A stretch of 64,000 bases of DNA. It comes from Camarhynchus parvulus (taxonomy: Eukaryota; Chordata; Aves; Passeriformes; Thraupidae). The DNA lies in assembly GCF_901933205.1 (NCBI RefSeq), contig NC_044590.1, positions 3,425,501 through 3,489,500 on the forward strand, written 5' to 3'. The first letter of the stretch is position 1; each line of letters opens with the position of its first letter. The notes under the pieces are model-generated. The model saw only the letters and a list, made by a program, of their open reading frames with translations. It did not search any database and was not told the origin of the DNA. The translations under genes were made by a program, and so were the position numbers. Positions 1 to 10,731 of the stretch are shown in pieces.

Positions 1-309
1 CAGTTTTGGGGATGGGGAGCAAATCCTGTGTCACAGGCTGCCCTGCCTGCTCACAGAACCGCCCCAGGACAGGGAACGTGGCTCCCACAGCACCTCTCCT
101 CTACCCAGAGATGCCCATTCATTCTCCAAAGTTACCCCTTTTGTTTGTTTGTTTGTTTGGGGTTTTTTTGTTTGTTTTCCTACTTGTCAGTTTTTCTATT
201 CTACCCTAACATCATTCCTATCAACTTGCTGTTGTTCAACATCCTCCTCATGCTTCCATGGGAGGGAGGGAGGGAGGGAACTGCTTTTGTCCAGCTGCAG
301 CCAGAGAAG

Positions 310-465
310 GAACACATCCCTTGGAGAACACATCCCTTGGGGCAACACATCCCTCGGAGAACACATTCCATGGAGAACACTTTCCATGGAGAACACATCC
401 CATGGAGAACACATCCCTTGGAGAACACATCCCATAGAGAACACACCCCTTGGAGCAACGCATCC
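310..465. repeat. 16-bp minisatellite upstream of NELFCD
   Basis: About ten head-to-tail copies of a unit close to GGAGAACACATCCCTT. Most copies are exactly 16 bp. Two copies are 17 bp because of an inserted base (GGGGCAAC and GGAGCAAC variants). Copies differ by one to three substitutions (CCCTT, CCATG, CCATA). The array ends about 270 bp before the NELFCD start codon, on the shoulder of the CpG island. Several open frames cross it on both strands, but these are by-products of the repeat and not genes. Confidence 0.9.
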
Positions 466-589
466 ATTCTTTTCGCCTTCCCTTGCAATTCCCGTGCGCT
501 GGGAGGCTTTGCAGGGCAGTTCGATTTTACATTTCCTGGTTTGGTTTTACATTTCACTGGTTCTTTTCCCCCTGAGGGGTGTATGCCAG

Positions 590-1060
590 CTGCCCGCCTC
601 CCCTCAGAGCCGGCCCGCCCTCACGGGCCCCTCAGCCGCCGCCATGCCGGGCTCCCGCCCCGCCCCCGCCGCCGCCATTCCGCGGCGCTCCGCCCGTTCC
701 GGCCGCCGGGCGGGGAGGCCGGGCCGGAGCAATGGAGGACGCCGATTACTTCGAGGGCAGCGCGCCCGAGTGGGGCAGCGAGGCGGACGGGGGCGCGGTG
801 AGCGCCGGGGGGAGCGGGGCCAGGGATGACCTCAGCCCCAGGCGTGTCCCGCAGCAACCCCTGGGCATGGACTCCGAGCGTTCCCCTGGGTCCGGAGCAT
901 CCTCCGCGGCATTCCTGGAGTATTCCCCGGGAGGGACCCGGAGCGTCCCCCGGGCCCTCCCGTTCCCCCGCGGGCGCTCCGGGCTGAGGCGATAGCGCCG
1001 GGTGTGAGGGCAGGGCTCGGGGCTGCGCCGGGCCCGGGCCCTGGGGTTAAACAGGGAAGG
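590..1060. promoter_or_regulatory. NELFCD: CpG island and promoter of NELFCD
   Basis: This stretch is very GC-rich and dense in CpG, unlike the flanking AT-rich sequence. It covers the inferred 5'UTR, coding exon 1 and the start of intron 1. No TATA box is apparent, as expected for a housekeeping CpG-island promoter. The transcription start cannot be placed from sequence. An ATG at 644 in good context (GCCGCCATGC) precedes the main start and is out of frame with it. Confidence 0.7.
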
Positions 1061-4000
1061 CGATGCGGGTTTTTGTGCCTTCTCCGTTAATAATCGCTGT
1101 CTGTCGGGGTGCAGGTCGCTTGCGGTGCTGAGCCCAGGTGTGTGTGCTGCTGTGGGCAAAAGGAGCCTGAATATGGGAGTGTGGGGGGAGACGGGACAGG
1201 GAGGCTGACCTGACTGTGCTTGTGAACAGCAAGATGATGAGGATGGGGAGGGAGAAGATGATGCCGAAGTGCAGCAGGAGTGCCTGAAGAAATTTTCAAC
1301 GCCCGATTATATAATGGAACCGTCTATATTTAACACGTTAAAGAGGTGAGTGTGACCTGATGTTTGTTATGGTGTGTTAGAGGTGTCACTTCATATGGAA
1401 ATGTGTGCAAATCTATAAATGGTGCTGTTGTTTTCCCTTTAAATTTAGACTTCTATTTATTTTTGATTGTAATATGACTCACATAGTTCTTTTGTAATCC
1501 TTTCATCAGATATTTCCAAGCAGGAGGATCTCCAGAGAATGTTATTCAGCTCCTCTCTGAAAACTACACTGCGGTGGCACAGACTGTCAATTTGCTGGCA
1601 GAGTGGCTCATTCAGACAGGTATGATACAAGATACAGGGTATTTTGGGTCTGTATTCTGTCAGAAATATCTGAATTTGTGGCAAATTTGTTCATACACAG
1701 GAAGTGGATTGTTATAAAGTTGTCATCCTTTATGTGGCTAAATCCTTTATAATAATAGGTTTATTCCACTTGGAGAATAATGATGCAATATGTTGAGGAA
1801 AGGCCAACAAACTGTGTTATAAAAGGTTTTATAGTTGAAACAGCTGCATAAATTATAGCTTCTTTTTAATTTCATTCAAAGGGCAAGGGTGCTGTTATAT
1901 AGGCAGTATAAGCAGTGTTTTTATCCTGTAGTGGAATTAATTACGTAATTGTTATTACATGATCAGAATTATTGTACTCTGATTTCAAAAATGTAGAACT
2001 ACCCATTTCTATATGTGTGTTATTTTGTAGAATACTATCAAAGCTACTGATAACCAATGGGTTCAGCCAAGGATGAACTTCAGTGTGTAGTAACGTGGCT
2101 TTGTGCCCCAGCCCTGGTAATCCCTTTTGTGGTTAAGACACCCCTGCATTTTGCTGTTACACCAGTAACAGTCCTGGGCATTCCTTTTTCTGTGTCTGAT
2201 GAGGAGAGAAAGAGGAAGGTTGTGACCTGAGATCCTAAACAGTTCAGTATTTAGGAAAAAGAGGTGGAAAATCTGTAAATCTGTATCAGTGTGCCTCAGT
2301 AGTAGAACTGATGGCTCTCCTCTTGTCTTCTCTATGCTGATAAATTTTGGAGTAGTGTGTGTTCTCATTGGAAAATGTGGGATGCTGCTGCTGTGTTCCA
2401 CTGGACTGCAGTACATCTGCCAAGTGTTTTGTTCCTTCTGTGCAGGTGTTGAGCCAATGCAGGTTCAGGAGACTGTGGAGAACCACTTGAAGAGTTTATT
2501 GATCAAGCACTTCGACCCTCGGAAAGCAGATTCCATCTTTACAGAGGAAGGAGAGGTGTGCATGCAGTCCCTGGTGCTGTCCCTACAGAGGATCCTTCCT
2601 ACACACGTTCATCTGATGGAGTGGTGAAGGGAAGGGAAATGGAATCTTCAAAGCTCTTTGGCTGAGGAACAACTGGTTTCAGAAAACCAGCTCTGTCTGA
2701 CTGGAGTCCTCAGAGGTTTAGAGAGCTCGGAAATTTGGAATGCATCCTCCTTTGTAATAAAGCTCTGTAGAACAGCTCACAGGACTGCTGGGAGGTAAAA
2801 GCCTTGCTTTTTATGATCCTGACAGCAAGACATTCTTAAATTTCTTTCTTCTTTTCAGACTCCAGCCTGGCTTGAGCAAATGATAGCACACACCACGTGG
2901 AGAGACCTTTTTTACAAATTGGCAGAAGCCCATCCTGATTGTTTAATGCTTAATTTTACTGTGAAGGTACTATGCTTAAATCTAATGAGTCAGAATATCC
3001 ATAGAGGGCTAATTGTTCTGGCATCAAATATTAGTTGTGGTCTTGCTTGTATCTTTTATGCATTCCTGCTAATACTAATTAGTAAAAGTACACCTTTTTG
3101 GGAGGACTTGTGCTGCGAGGATTGGAATAAGTGTAATTTCCCAGTTTGAAGTACTGCTTTTTCAATTTCTGTTGAGGTGTGGGGTTCTTCTCTTTTTTTC
3201 TTTGTTTTTTTTCCTGTGATCTCTGTTTGAAAATGCTAGATTTCTGGTGTAGTGAAACATCTCAGTCAGTTTTGTATGTTCTGTGACAAGAAAAGAATGT
3301 TATATTTTGGTGGGCTCTGCTACATTTTTTATTATTGTGCTTTATTTATTTTTGCTGCATCTTTATTGGTTTCCTTTTCTGTAAACTATAATATAAATGT
3401 GAATTCCAGTCAGTGTATGCAGACGTGGAATTTAAATTCTCTGTGTTCTTCTAGATTTGTTAGGATATCAGAAATAGAAATGTAAATAACACAAGATTTC
3501 TGTGATGTTTTTATTTTTATAGCTTATATCTGATGCTGGGTATCAAGGGGAAATAACCAGTGTTTCAACAGCATGTCAGCAACTAGAAGTATTTTCCAGA
3601 GTCCTGCGTACATCTCTGGCAACAATTTTAGATGGAGGAGAAGAAAACCTTGAGAAAAACCTCCCTGAATTTGCTGTAAGTTTGGTTTTTGGTTTTTGTT
3701 TGGTTTTTTTTCCCTTTTTATGTGGAAAAAGAAGTGTTCTGCTTTCCAGTTAGGAGGTACAGATCATTGTGGGATTGTAGCCAATCTTGATGTCCTACGA
3801 AAGCTTATGAAGAGAAGGTGTATCTGAGTTAAAACACAAATTTATGCTTTTTGGTCATTCTGTGACCAAGAATTCTTTGGGTTGCTTATGTGACACTTCT
3901 TATATTTATTAAATGGATTGTGAAAAGGTGGAGGTAGAACTGTTGTCATTAACATGTACTTCAAGATCTAAAGATCAGTATTGTCAGTCCCCTGGCAAAT

Positions 4001-7000
4001 TAAAATAATTCTCTTATCATCAACATCAGTGTGAAAGCTGCCATCTGAATCAACCCAGCATTTCAGTGTTGTGAAACAGCACAATTATTGTACTCTGATT
4101 TCAGAAATGTAGAACTACTCAGAAAATCATTTTCAGCTGGCTTTGAACTTCTCTTAGTGTTCAAATACTGCAGAGAAAGTACTGAGCATACGTAAAATGG
4201 ATTTTCCTCTCAGTTTTGGAATTTGAAAAATGAAGTTCTCAATTCAGAAATTTCTTCTTGCGTGGTGTCAGTGCTTTTCTGTATTTTCCTCTTGGCTTTT
4301 GGGGTCTGGGCTTTGTTTGTGCTTTGTTTTTTTTTTCCTTCGCAATTTTGCTGTTTGTTTTTTTCCCCCCTTTGCTTTCACGGCAATGTAATCACAGAAG
4401 GCCACTGGGCTGTTTCCTTGCTGTCTGCTGAGGTTTGTGCTGTGCTTTCACAGAAGATGGTGTGCCATGGGGAACACACTTACCTCTTTGCCCAGTCCAT
4501 GATGTCCATCCTGGCGCAGGAGGAGCAGGGCGGCTCCGCCGTCCGACGCATCGCGCAGGAGGTTCAGCGCTACGCCCACGAGAAGTGAGTGGCACCTGTG
4601 GGAGCAGGCAAATGGAGCCCACCACAGCCTGTAAACCCTGCTGGCTTTTGCTCGTCCTTCATCACCTTTCACCAGCAAAAGGAGAATCTTTAGCTGCAAC
4701 AGAGCAGGTCTTGTAGCAGGGCTAGAAGTGGGACAGCAGAAAACTTCAGTGTCCTGTACCACAGAGACCTGAAACTGGAAAAGCAAAGATGTTTCTGTTG
4801 ATGTTTCTGTCTATTAAGAAATATTGTTTTATTTTTATGTTAACATTTTGGAGATAAACAAGGCAAACACAGGCCTGTTTCTGTAATTGCCCTAAGGCAT
4901 TACATCCCATAGAGTATGCCCTGTTGACTGAGTGAGACTTCATCTGAAATGTCTGAATTAAGAAAATAAGTCACTCTGTGTTTGCTCTGCCTGCAGAGGC
5001 CACGATGCCAGTCAGATCACCTTAGCACTGGGTACTGCAGCCTCCTACCCCCGAGCTTGCCAGGCTCTGGGGGCAATGCTGTCCAAAGGAGCTCTGAATC
5101 CAGCAGATATCACTGTCCTCTTCAAAATGTTTACAAGCATGGACCCACCTCCAGTAGAACTGGTCAGTATTCACCTGGTTGTAACCTCTGAGACTTATTT
5201 CTGTTACAGAAGCACTCAGAAATGGGGTGCCTTGTGCTTAGTGTTGTATGGACACAAAAATTAAATTAGCACTCACTTGTCCCTCTGTAATTGTAAGTAA
5301 TGTCTAAAAGTGAAGCTGCTGCTTGCATTCTGCTTTGCATCAGCTTCCTGGTACTTCTGTTGGGTTTTTTTAATCGTTCCAAGTTGTGTTTTTACATATA
5401 ACTAAATTAAAGCACATTTCCATAGAAGATAAAGATGGCGAGGAATTAATTCTTTAAACAAACAAAAAAATTCAGGAAAAAAAATCCCTGCCCACTTTAG
5501 CAGTTTGTTATAAACAGGCCTAAATTACACATTTAACATTTCTCACTGCATTGTTCTAACATGGGTTTTGGTAAGAAAAGGCAAGATTTTGACACTTTAG
5601 AAATATAGTTTGTAACTGATTCCTTTTTTTTCCTTTGAAAAAAAAAAAAGAGACTCTTTCAAAAGTCTGTGTCTCTTCAGAAAACTGTTTAATGTACTCT
5701 TAAAGGAAAATGTGTTTATCTTGTTCAAGGTATATCAAATGCAAAAACTCTATTCTTAGTCACCTCTCATGATTCTCAGGCTCTGATAAACTGTTCTTTC
5801 TCTTCCCAGATTCGAGTGCCTGCATTTCTGGACCTCTTCATGCAGTCCTTGTTTAAACCAGGTGCTAAGATCAACCAGGACCACAAACATAAATATATCC
5901 ACATACTGGCATATGCAGCTAGTGTTGTAGAGATGTGGAAAAAGGTAATGTTCACTTCTGTGAATAATATTCTTTTTTACCTGCAGCAGCCTGCCTCTGC
6001 TGAAGAAAATGTATGGTTGTGAAGTCACTCAGTTTAAAATAATACATTCAGCTTAGTTTTAATTATTTTAATATGAAAAGCTTCTGCCTTCAACTGAGGT
6101 GATTAAAAATTGTAGATCCTGATGATCAAACAAAAGTCTGAGTGCACTGAGAATTAAATAAAGCAAATATCCTTGTACTTCAGCTCACTCATAATTAATT
6201 CTTCTGAAACTTGCATGTGAGTCTGAATTTTGAGACACAGGTTGCAATCCTAGGCTTATTGCAGGTCAAGCTCCTTAAATAACCAAAGATATCTGCAACT
6301 CTTGCATTCCAACTTTGCAATAATTTTGCAGAACAAGAGAGTCAGCATCAACAAGGATGAACTCAAGTCGACCTCAAAAGCCATTGAGACTGTTCACAAT
6401 CTGTGTTGCAATGAGAACAAAGGGGCATCAGAGCTGGTTGCAGAACTGAGCACTCTCTATCAATGCATCAGGTGAGCAGAGAGGCTGGGAGTCTCTAATG
6501 ACTGATAAATCCTGTCTTTCACACACAACTTGTCCTCCTTGGGTGGCAGAACATGCTTTTCTGTGCCACTGGAGAGTGATGGCAGATTACTTTGGGTTCC
6601 CAATAAAACTTCCATTTATTTTTCATGCTGCTGTGCTAAGGTGATGTCTCTCTGTAGGTTCCCAGTGGTGGCCATGGGGGTGTTGAAGTGGGTGGACTGG
6701 ACAGTGTCAGAGCCACGGTACTTCCAGCTGCAGACTGATCACACCCCAGTTCACCTGGCACTGCTGGATGAGGTAAGAGTGTCTGGAAACTGTGCTGAGA
6801 GCAGGAACAGTTCTGGTTCTTGTGTAACACTGAGTGCCTGTCATTTGCAGTAAGGCAGTAAATATGCAGCGATGAATCTATTCAGAGTAAATTGTTTGGT
6901 TTTGTCAGCGCAGCATTCTTTATGCCAGGAAAACTTGGGCATTATAGAAAGAAATGATGGAATGCTTTTCTAAATGAATTTCTGTCTGGCACTGAGCATC

Positions 7001-8389
7001 AATGTCAACTTGTCTGGTGCATTGTGTTTTAAATTGCAGTTCTGAGGATCTCACTTTGCTGTTTTGTTTGCAGATCAGTACATGCCATCAGCTGCTTCAT
7101 CCCCAAGTTCTGCAACTTCTTGTCAAGCTCTTTGAAACAGAACATTCTCAGCTGGATGTGATGGAGCAGGTGATACTCAGAGGATTCAGGTTTTTGTTAC
7201 TTCACATCTGTCACTTCTTTTACTCTCACAGCAGGGTTAATGTAGAAGTGGTTAAAATGGAGCTCAGCAGATACTGAATGAATAAAAATTGCACGCTCTG
7301 AGGGCAAGTTCTGAAGTGTTGGCTCTTCCCTCCCTTCCCCACCAGCTGGAGCTGAAGAAGACTCTCCTGGACAGGATGGTTCACTCGCTGAGCCGGGGCT
7401 ACGTCCTGCCCGTTGTCAGCTACATCCGCAAATGCCTGGAGAAGCTGGACACCGACATCTCCCTCATCAGATACTTTGTGACAGAGGTCAGCAGCAAAAA
7501 CTGTTTACTGAAGTCTAGACATCAAGTTTAAAATCAGTTCCATGTGTTTTGGATATTCAGAAATACTTCAAGTTCAGGTCAGAGTCTGAGCAATGTCTCA
7601 GTGTTTACCAGGATGTGATTTGGTCCTACTGATCCTGACTTCTGGCAGTAACAAGGTACTCATAGAGCACCCAGAGAGTTCATAACTAATTACTTGCACT
7701 TGAGACCTCTTGTTCTCCATCCAACTACTTACATGCTTCCAAGATTGGTATATGAATTCAATATTGTCCCTCCTTCCTCTGTAAGTGCAAGAATCATCAG
7801 TTTTTGCCTGCTCTTTCAGGTGCTCGATGTGATTGCTCCTCCATATACCTCAGACTTTGTACAGCTTTTTCTTCCAATCTTGGAGAATGAAAGCATTGCA
7901 GGCACTATAAAAACAGAAGGTGAACATGATCCTGTCACAGAGTTCATAGGTAAGTCACATTTATTCCTTGCACACCTGCTTCCATTTGTGTCTTACAACT
8001 TGCAAATAATGTTTAGGAGGAAGATTGCTAAATATAGGAATGCTTGCCAGCTGTTTTCACAGACAACTTCCCTTTTAGGGGCCTGTGTTTAGCAATTTTC
8101 CTGTGATCAAGAATCTGTGGGTTGTAGTGGGGAAAGTGAAGATAAATACTGCTTTTTGGGAACTATCACTGCAGCAAGGAAAGAAAGGAAGGAAAGATGT
8201 CTGTCATAATATGATACTCCACCCTAAACCAGAAACATCTGTCCAGACTCTAAAAGCCTAATTATTTACATAATGCAGAAATCCATATGCAAATATATAA
8301 ATCAGAACCATTGTAATGCACTGAACGGTGTCTTTTTTTTTTTCTCCTTTTAAGCTCATTGCAAATCTAACTTTATTGTGATGAACTAA
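732..8389 (+). CDS. NELFCD: Negative elongation factor C/D (NELF-C/D, TH1-like)
   Basis: Subunit of the nuclear NELF complex (with NELF-A, -B and -E), which holds RNA polymerase II in promoter-proximal pause. Fifteen coding exons were read by eye: 732-797, 1230-1345, 1510-1619, 2446-2555, 2859-2966, 3523-3675, 4454-4584, 4997-5162, 5810-5944, 6332-6471, 6658-6772, 7074-7169, 7346-7486, 7820-7949 and 8355-8389. All introns are GT-AG. They join into 1752 nt, or 583 residues, close to the human protein. Diagnostic stretches include [20 protein letters not shown] (exons 2-3), [19 protein letters not shown] (exon 5), [14 protein letters not shown] (exon 7) and a C-terminus of [10 protein letters not shown]. 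The N-terminus is acidic ([13 protein letters not shown], then [16 protein letters not shown]). The start at 732 aligns with the internal methionine that gives NELF-D in human. No in-frame upstream ATG matching the NELF-C start is seen. CTSZ converges on it from the right. Confidence 0.96.
1967..2004 (+). repeat. Dispersed ~38-bp repeat, copy A (NELFCD intron 3)
   Basis: The segment containing ATTATTGTACTCTGATTTCA and then ATGTAGAACTAC recurs at 4083-4120 in intron 6 with only about two mismatches over 38 bp. Flanks do not match. It is probably a fragment of an interspersed element or a local duplication. Its family is not recognised. Confidence 0.7.
4083..4120 (+). repeat. Dispersed ~38-bp repeat, copy B (NELFCD intron 6)
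   Basis: Near-identical partner of 1967-2004, in the same orientation and about 2.1 kb downstream within the same gene. The two copies lie in different introns, so exon duplication does not explain them. Confidence 0.7.
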
Positions 8390-9270
8390 GCAGTGGAAAA
8401 CATCAAGAATGCAACCAGAGCTCATGATCACTGCTTTGCCATGTTCCACCTGTGAGGTTCTAAAACTGGGGAAAAAAAAAACTCCAACAAAACCAACAAA
8501 CCTAAAACAAGGAGTAAAAGGCTGAAGGGCATTTGCTTGACTTGCATGGTGACCCTGAAATTCTTAACCAGAGGAGTGTTTGTGTTTCATATCAGAGAAC
8601 TGTCAATGTCATTTGGAAAATGGAATGATACCAAAGGTCTTTCTGTTACACAAATCAGTATAAATCTATGTTCTGAAGAGGATTGATAGCAAGAAACAGA
8701 TTTATTTGAAAGAACTTGCAAAATTTGTCACTGATTCTTTGTGTAATAAACAAAATATGAAGAATGGGTAAGGTAATTCCTACTAACACTTTGCAGATAG
8801 TTCTCTGAATAGGTCCTGAATGCTCTAGGCTTTGATATTGCAAGTTGTAAGAAATAGGAATTTGTGGATTTGCTCTGTGCCTGCAGCACAAAAGCCCTAA
8901 TGTCTGTTCCTCCCCTTTGCATGATATTAGAATTCTGAATATCCTACATGAAAACAAAAAACCTGTTTTGTGTAACACAAGAGGAGTTGCAACAGCCAAG
9001 GTTAGTTTTGCATTAAGAGAGGAATTCTGTGTGATTGTGTTACCTTTCAGAATCTATTTTTTGCTAAATAGATGCATCAGATGTTACTGGTAAGTTTCAT
9101 TACCGTGTCATTACTGTCCCAAAATATGAAATGTGTGCCCAAATTTCATTACTGCTTGTTGTGGCTTTGTTTTTATACTGATCTCTACTCTGTCGAGGCT
9201 GATGCCAAACTGTGGGAGAACACCCAACAATATAATTGATGTTTAAATAAAGGTGTTTGTTCTTTTCCAG
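8390..9270 (+). other. NELFCD: NELFCD 3'UTR (inferred)
   Basis: Noncoding AT-rich sequence from the stop codon to the poly(A) signal at 9246. A weaker alternative AATAAA at 8745-8750 could give a short-UTR isoform. The end is inferred from signals only; no transcript data were used. Confidence 0.55.
9246..9251 (+). terminator. NELFCD: Poly(A) signal AATAAA for NELFCD
   Basis: AATAAA is followed at once by a GT/T-rich downstream element (GGTGTTTGTTCTTTT), the classic cleavage and polyadenylation layout. It lies about 860 bp after the stop. A second AATAAA at 8745 lacks such a clear downstream element. Confidence 0.6.
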
Positions 9271-10015
9271 AGATGTCTTTCAGTTTCATTATGACTCGTT
9301 CTCTCTTTTCATTGGGCTGCATTCCTCTTTACACCCCTCACTTTTAAACAAACTGTAATTTTCTTGAACAAGCACATTTTGCTCCTCCAAGTACATCTGT
9401 TTTCTGAAGAACTTGCTTTCTAAAAGACACTGGAACTCTAAGTCCAGATGGATGTAAATTTAAAAAGGAAATCACCTGAAAAGGGCAAAAGCTGCTTCTC
9501 TAGAGGCTGTTTTGAACTTCCTTGCTTATCTTTGAATAAAAGATTGGCTATTATTCTAGCTAACTCTCGCCATTTAAAATTTGCCTGAGCTCTAGTTTTT
9601 GTAATTTAAGTAAACTGTAGAATTAGCAGCAGAAATTCACCCTACAGAAAATAAATTTAGGATACAGCCCTGTACAAGCTCTTGGTGATAATCAAGAGCA
9701 CTTTGCTCTGTGTCCTGCAGTTTAAACAAGGTTTATTTTTACTTTCCTGTGTTCTGCCTGGTATCACTTCCTCTAAACAGTTCCTCTGTAGATGATTTTT
9801 AACTTGTTAAACCCGTTGTAATGCTGTGATCAGTGCTGTCACACAATCCTGTTCAGACCCAGTTGCTGTTTGAACCAGCATCAGTGCTGTATAAAATTGT
9901 TCATCAGGCCAGTGATGAACAAAGACCAGTGAAAGCAGCAGCATCCAGGTGGAGACAACCACACACTTGTATTAACAAACTCTTATAATAAATACCCAGT
10001 CATGTAAGAGAAAAA
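9270..10015. other. Spacer between convergent NELFCD and CTSZ
   Basis: About 750 bp of AT-rich sequence between the inferred 3' ends of the two convergent genes. No open frame with gene-like features, no tandem repeat and no recognisable transposon were seen. Confidence 0.5.
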
Positions 10016-10020
10016 GTCTG

Positions 10021-10026
10021 TTTATT
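10021..10026 (-). terminator. CTSZ: Candidate poly(A) signal for CTSZ (AATAAA on minus)
   Basis: TTTATT on the plus strand reads AATAAA on the CTSZ strand, about 710 bp after the stop codon. A nearer candidate is at 10453-10458, about 275 bp after the stop. Either or both could be used, and the sequence alone does not decide. Confidence 0.45.
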
Positions 10027-10731
10027 AAATCAGTTAGCAATGCCAGGCAGTAACATCTGATATGGCACTGAGTTATTATATTAGTGAGGAGTTCTGGGTT
10101 ATGGCAATTTATGTTTTGCCTCTTTAGGACAAAAAGGGTACAATCACATATTAAAGCAAGAAATTTGAGCAAAGACAAGACTAATTAAGTAGTGAGTGTT
10201 TAGACTGTCTTTTGGTTAAAGCAATTCTCATTATATAATTTTGGTGGATAAAAGCAACTTCATTATTTAACAATTCCAACACCACTGTTTCACCAGGAGG
10301 TCAAGCAAACAAGGTTTAATATTTTTGATTTATCATGTCCAGCTTATCATGGCTTTTGCATCATTGCAACATATTTGGTCAGTACTGTCACAGAATTTAA
10401 AAGAAGCTCTAGACCCAAATATTGAGTACACTTTTGCAGTACATCTACGTGATTTATTCTTAAAAAAATAGATATTTACACGTACAGGTCCTGTGATTCA
10501 GTCAGTGTGATTTTAATACTGTGCATCAAGATAGACAACTCCTTCATGGGTGAATTACTTCAAGGTGTAAATAAAATTAGGGCAGTTCTGTATTTTTGAA
10601 GGCATTGTGTGTTGCATCTGGGCTAATTTTTCAGAACTGTGAAGGAGTCTTAGGCTATTATTCTTTAAACAAGAGGAGGTTGTGCTGGGAAGCTTCCAAA
10701 GTACCCAAACACAAAGCTGTACCATGTAGAA

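Noticed and set aside
310..465. Regular short repeats that could suggest a CRISPR array
   Set aside because: Units are contiguous 16-bp copies without unique spacers, in a vertebrate nuclear locus.
28..829. Two long plus-strand open frames (257 and 226 codons) before and across NELFCD exon 1
   Set aside because: They run through the minisatellite and the GC-rich island, where stops are scarce, and encode low-complexity repeats. Only the piece after the ATG at 644 is of interest, as an upstream ORF.
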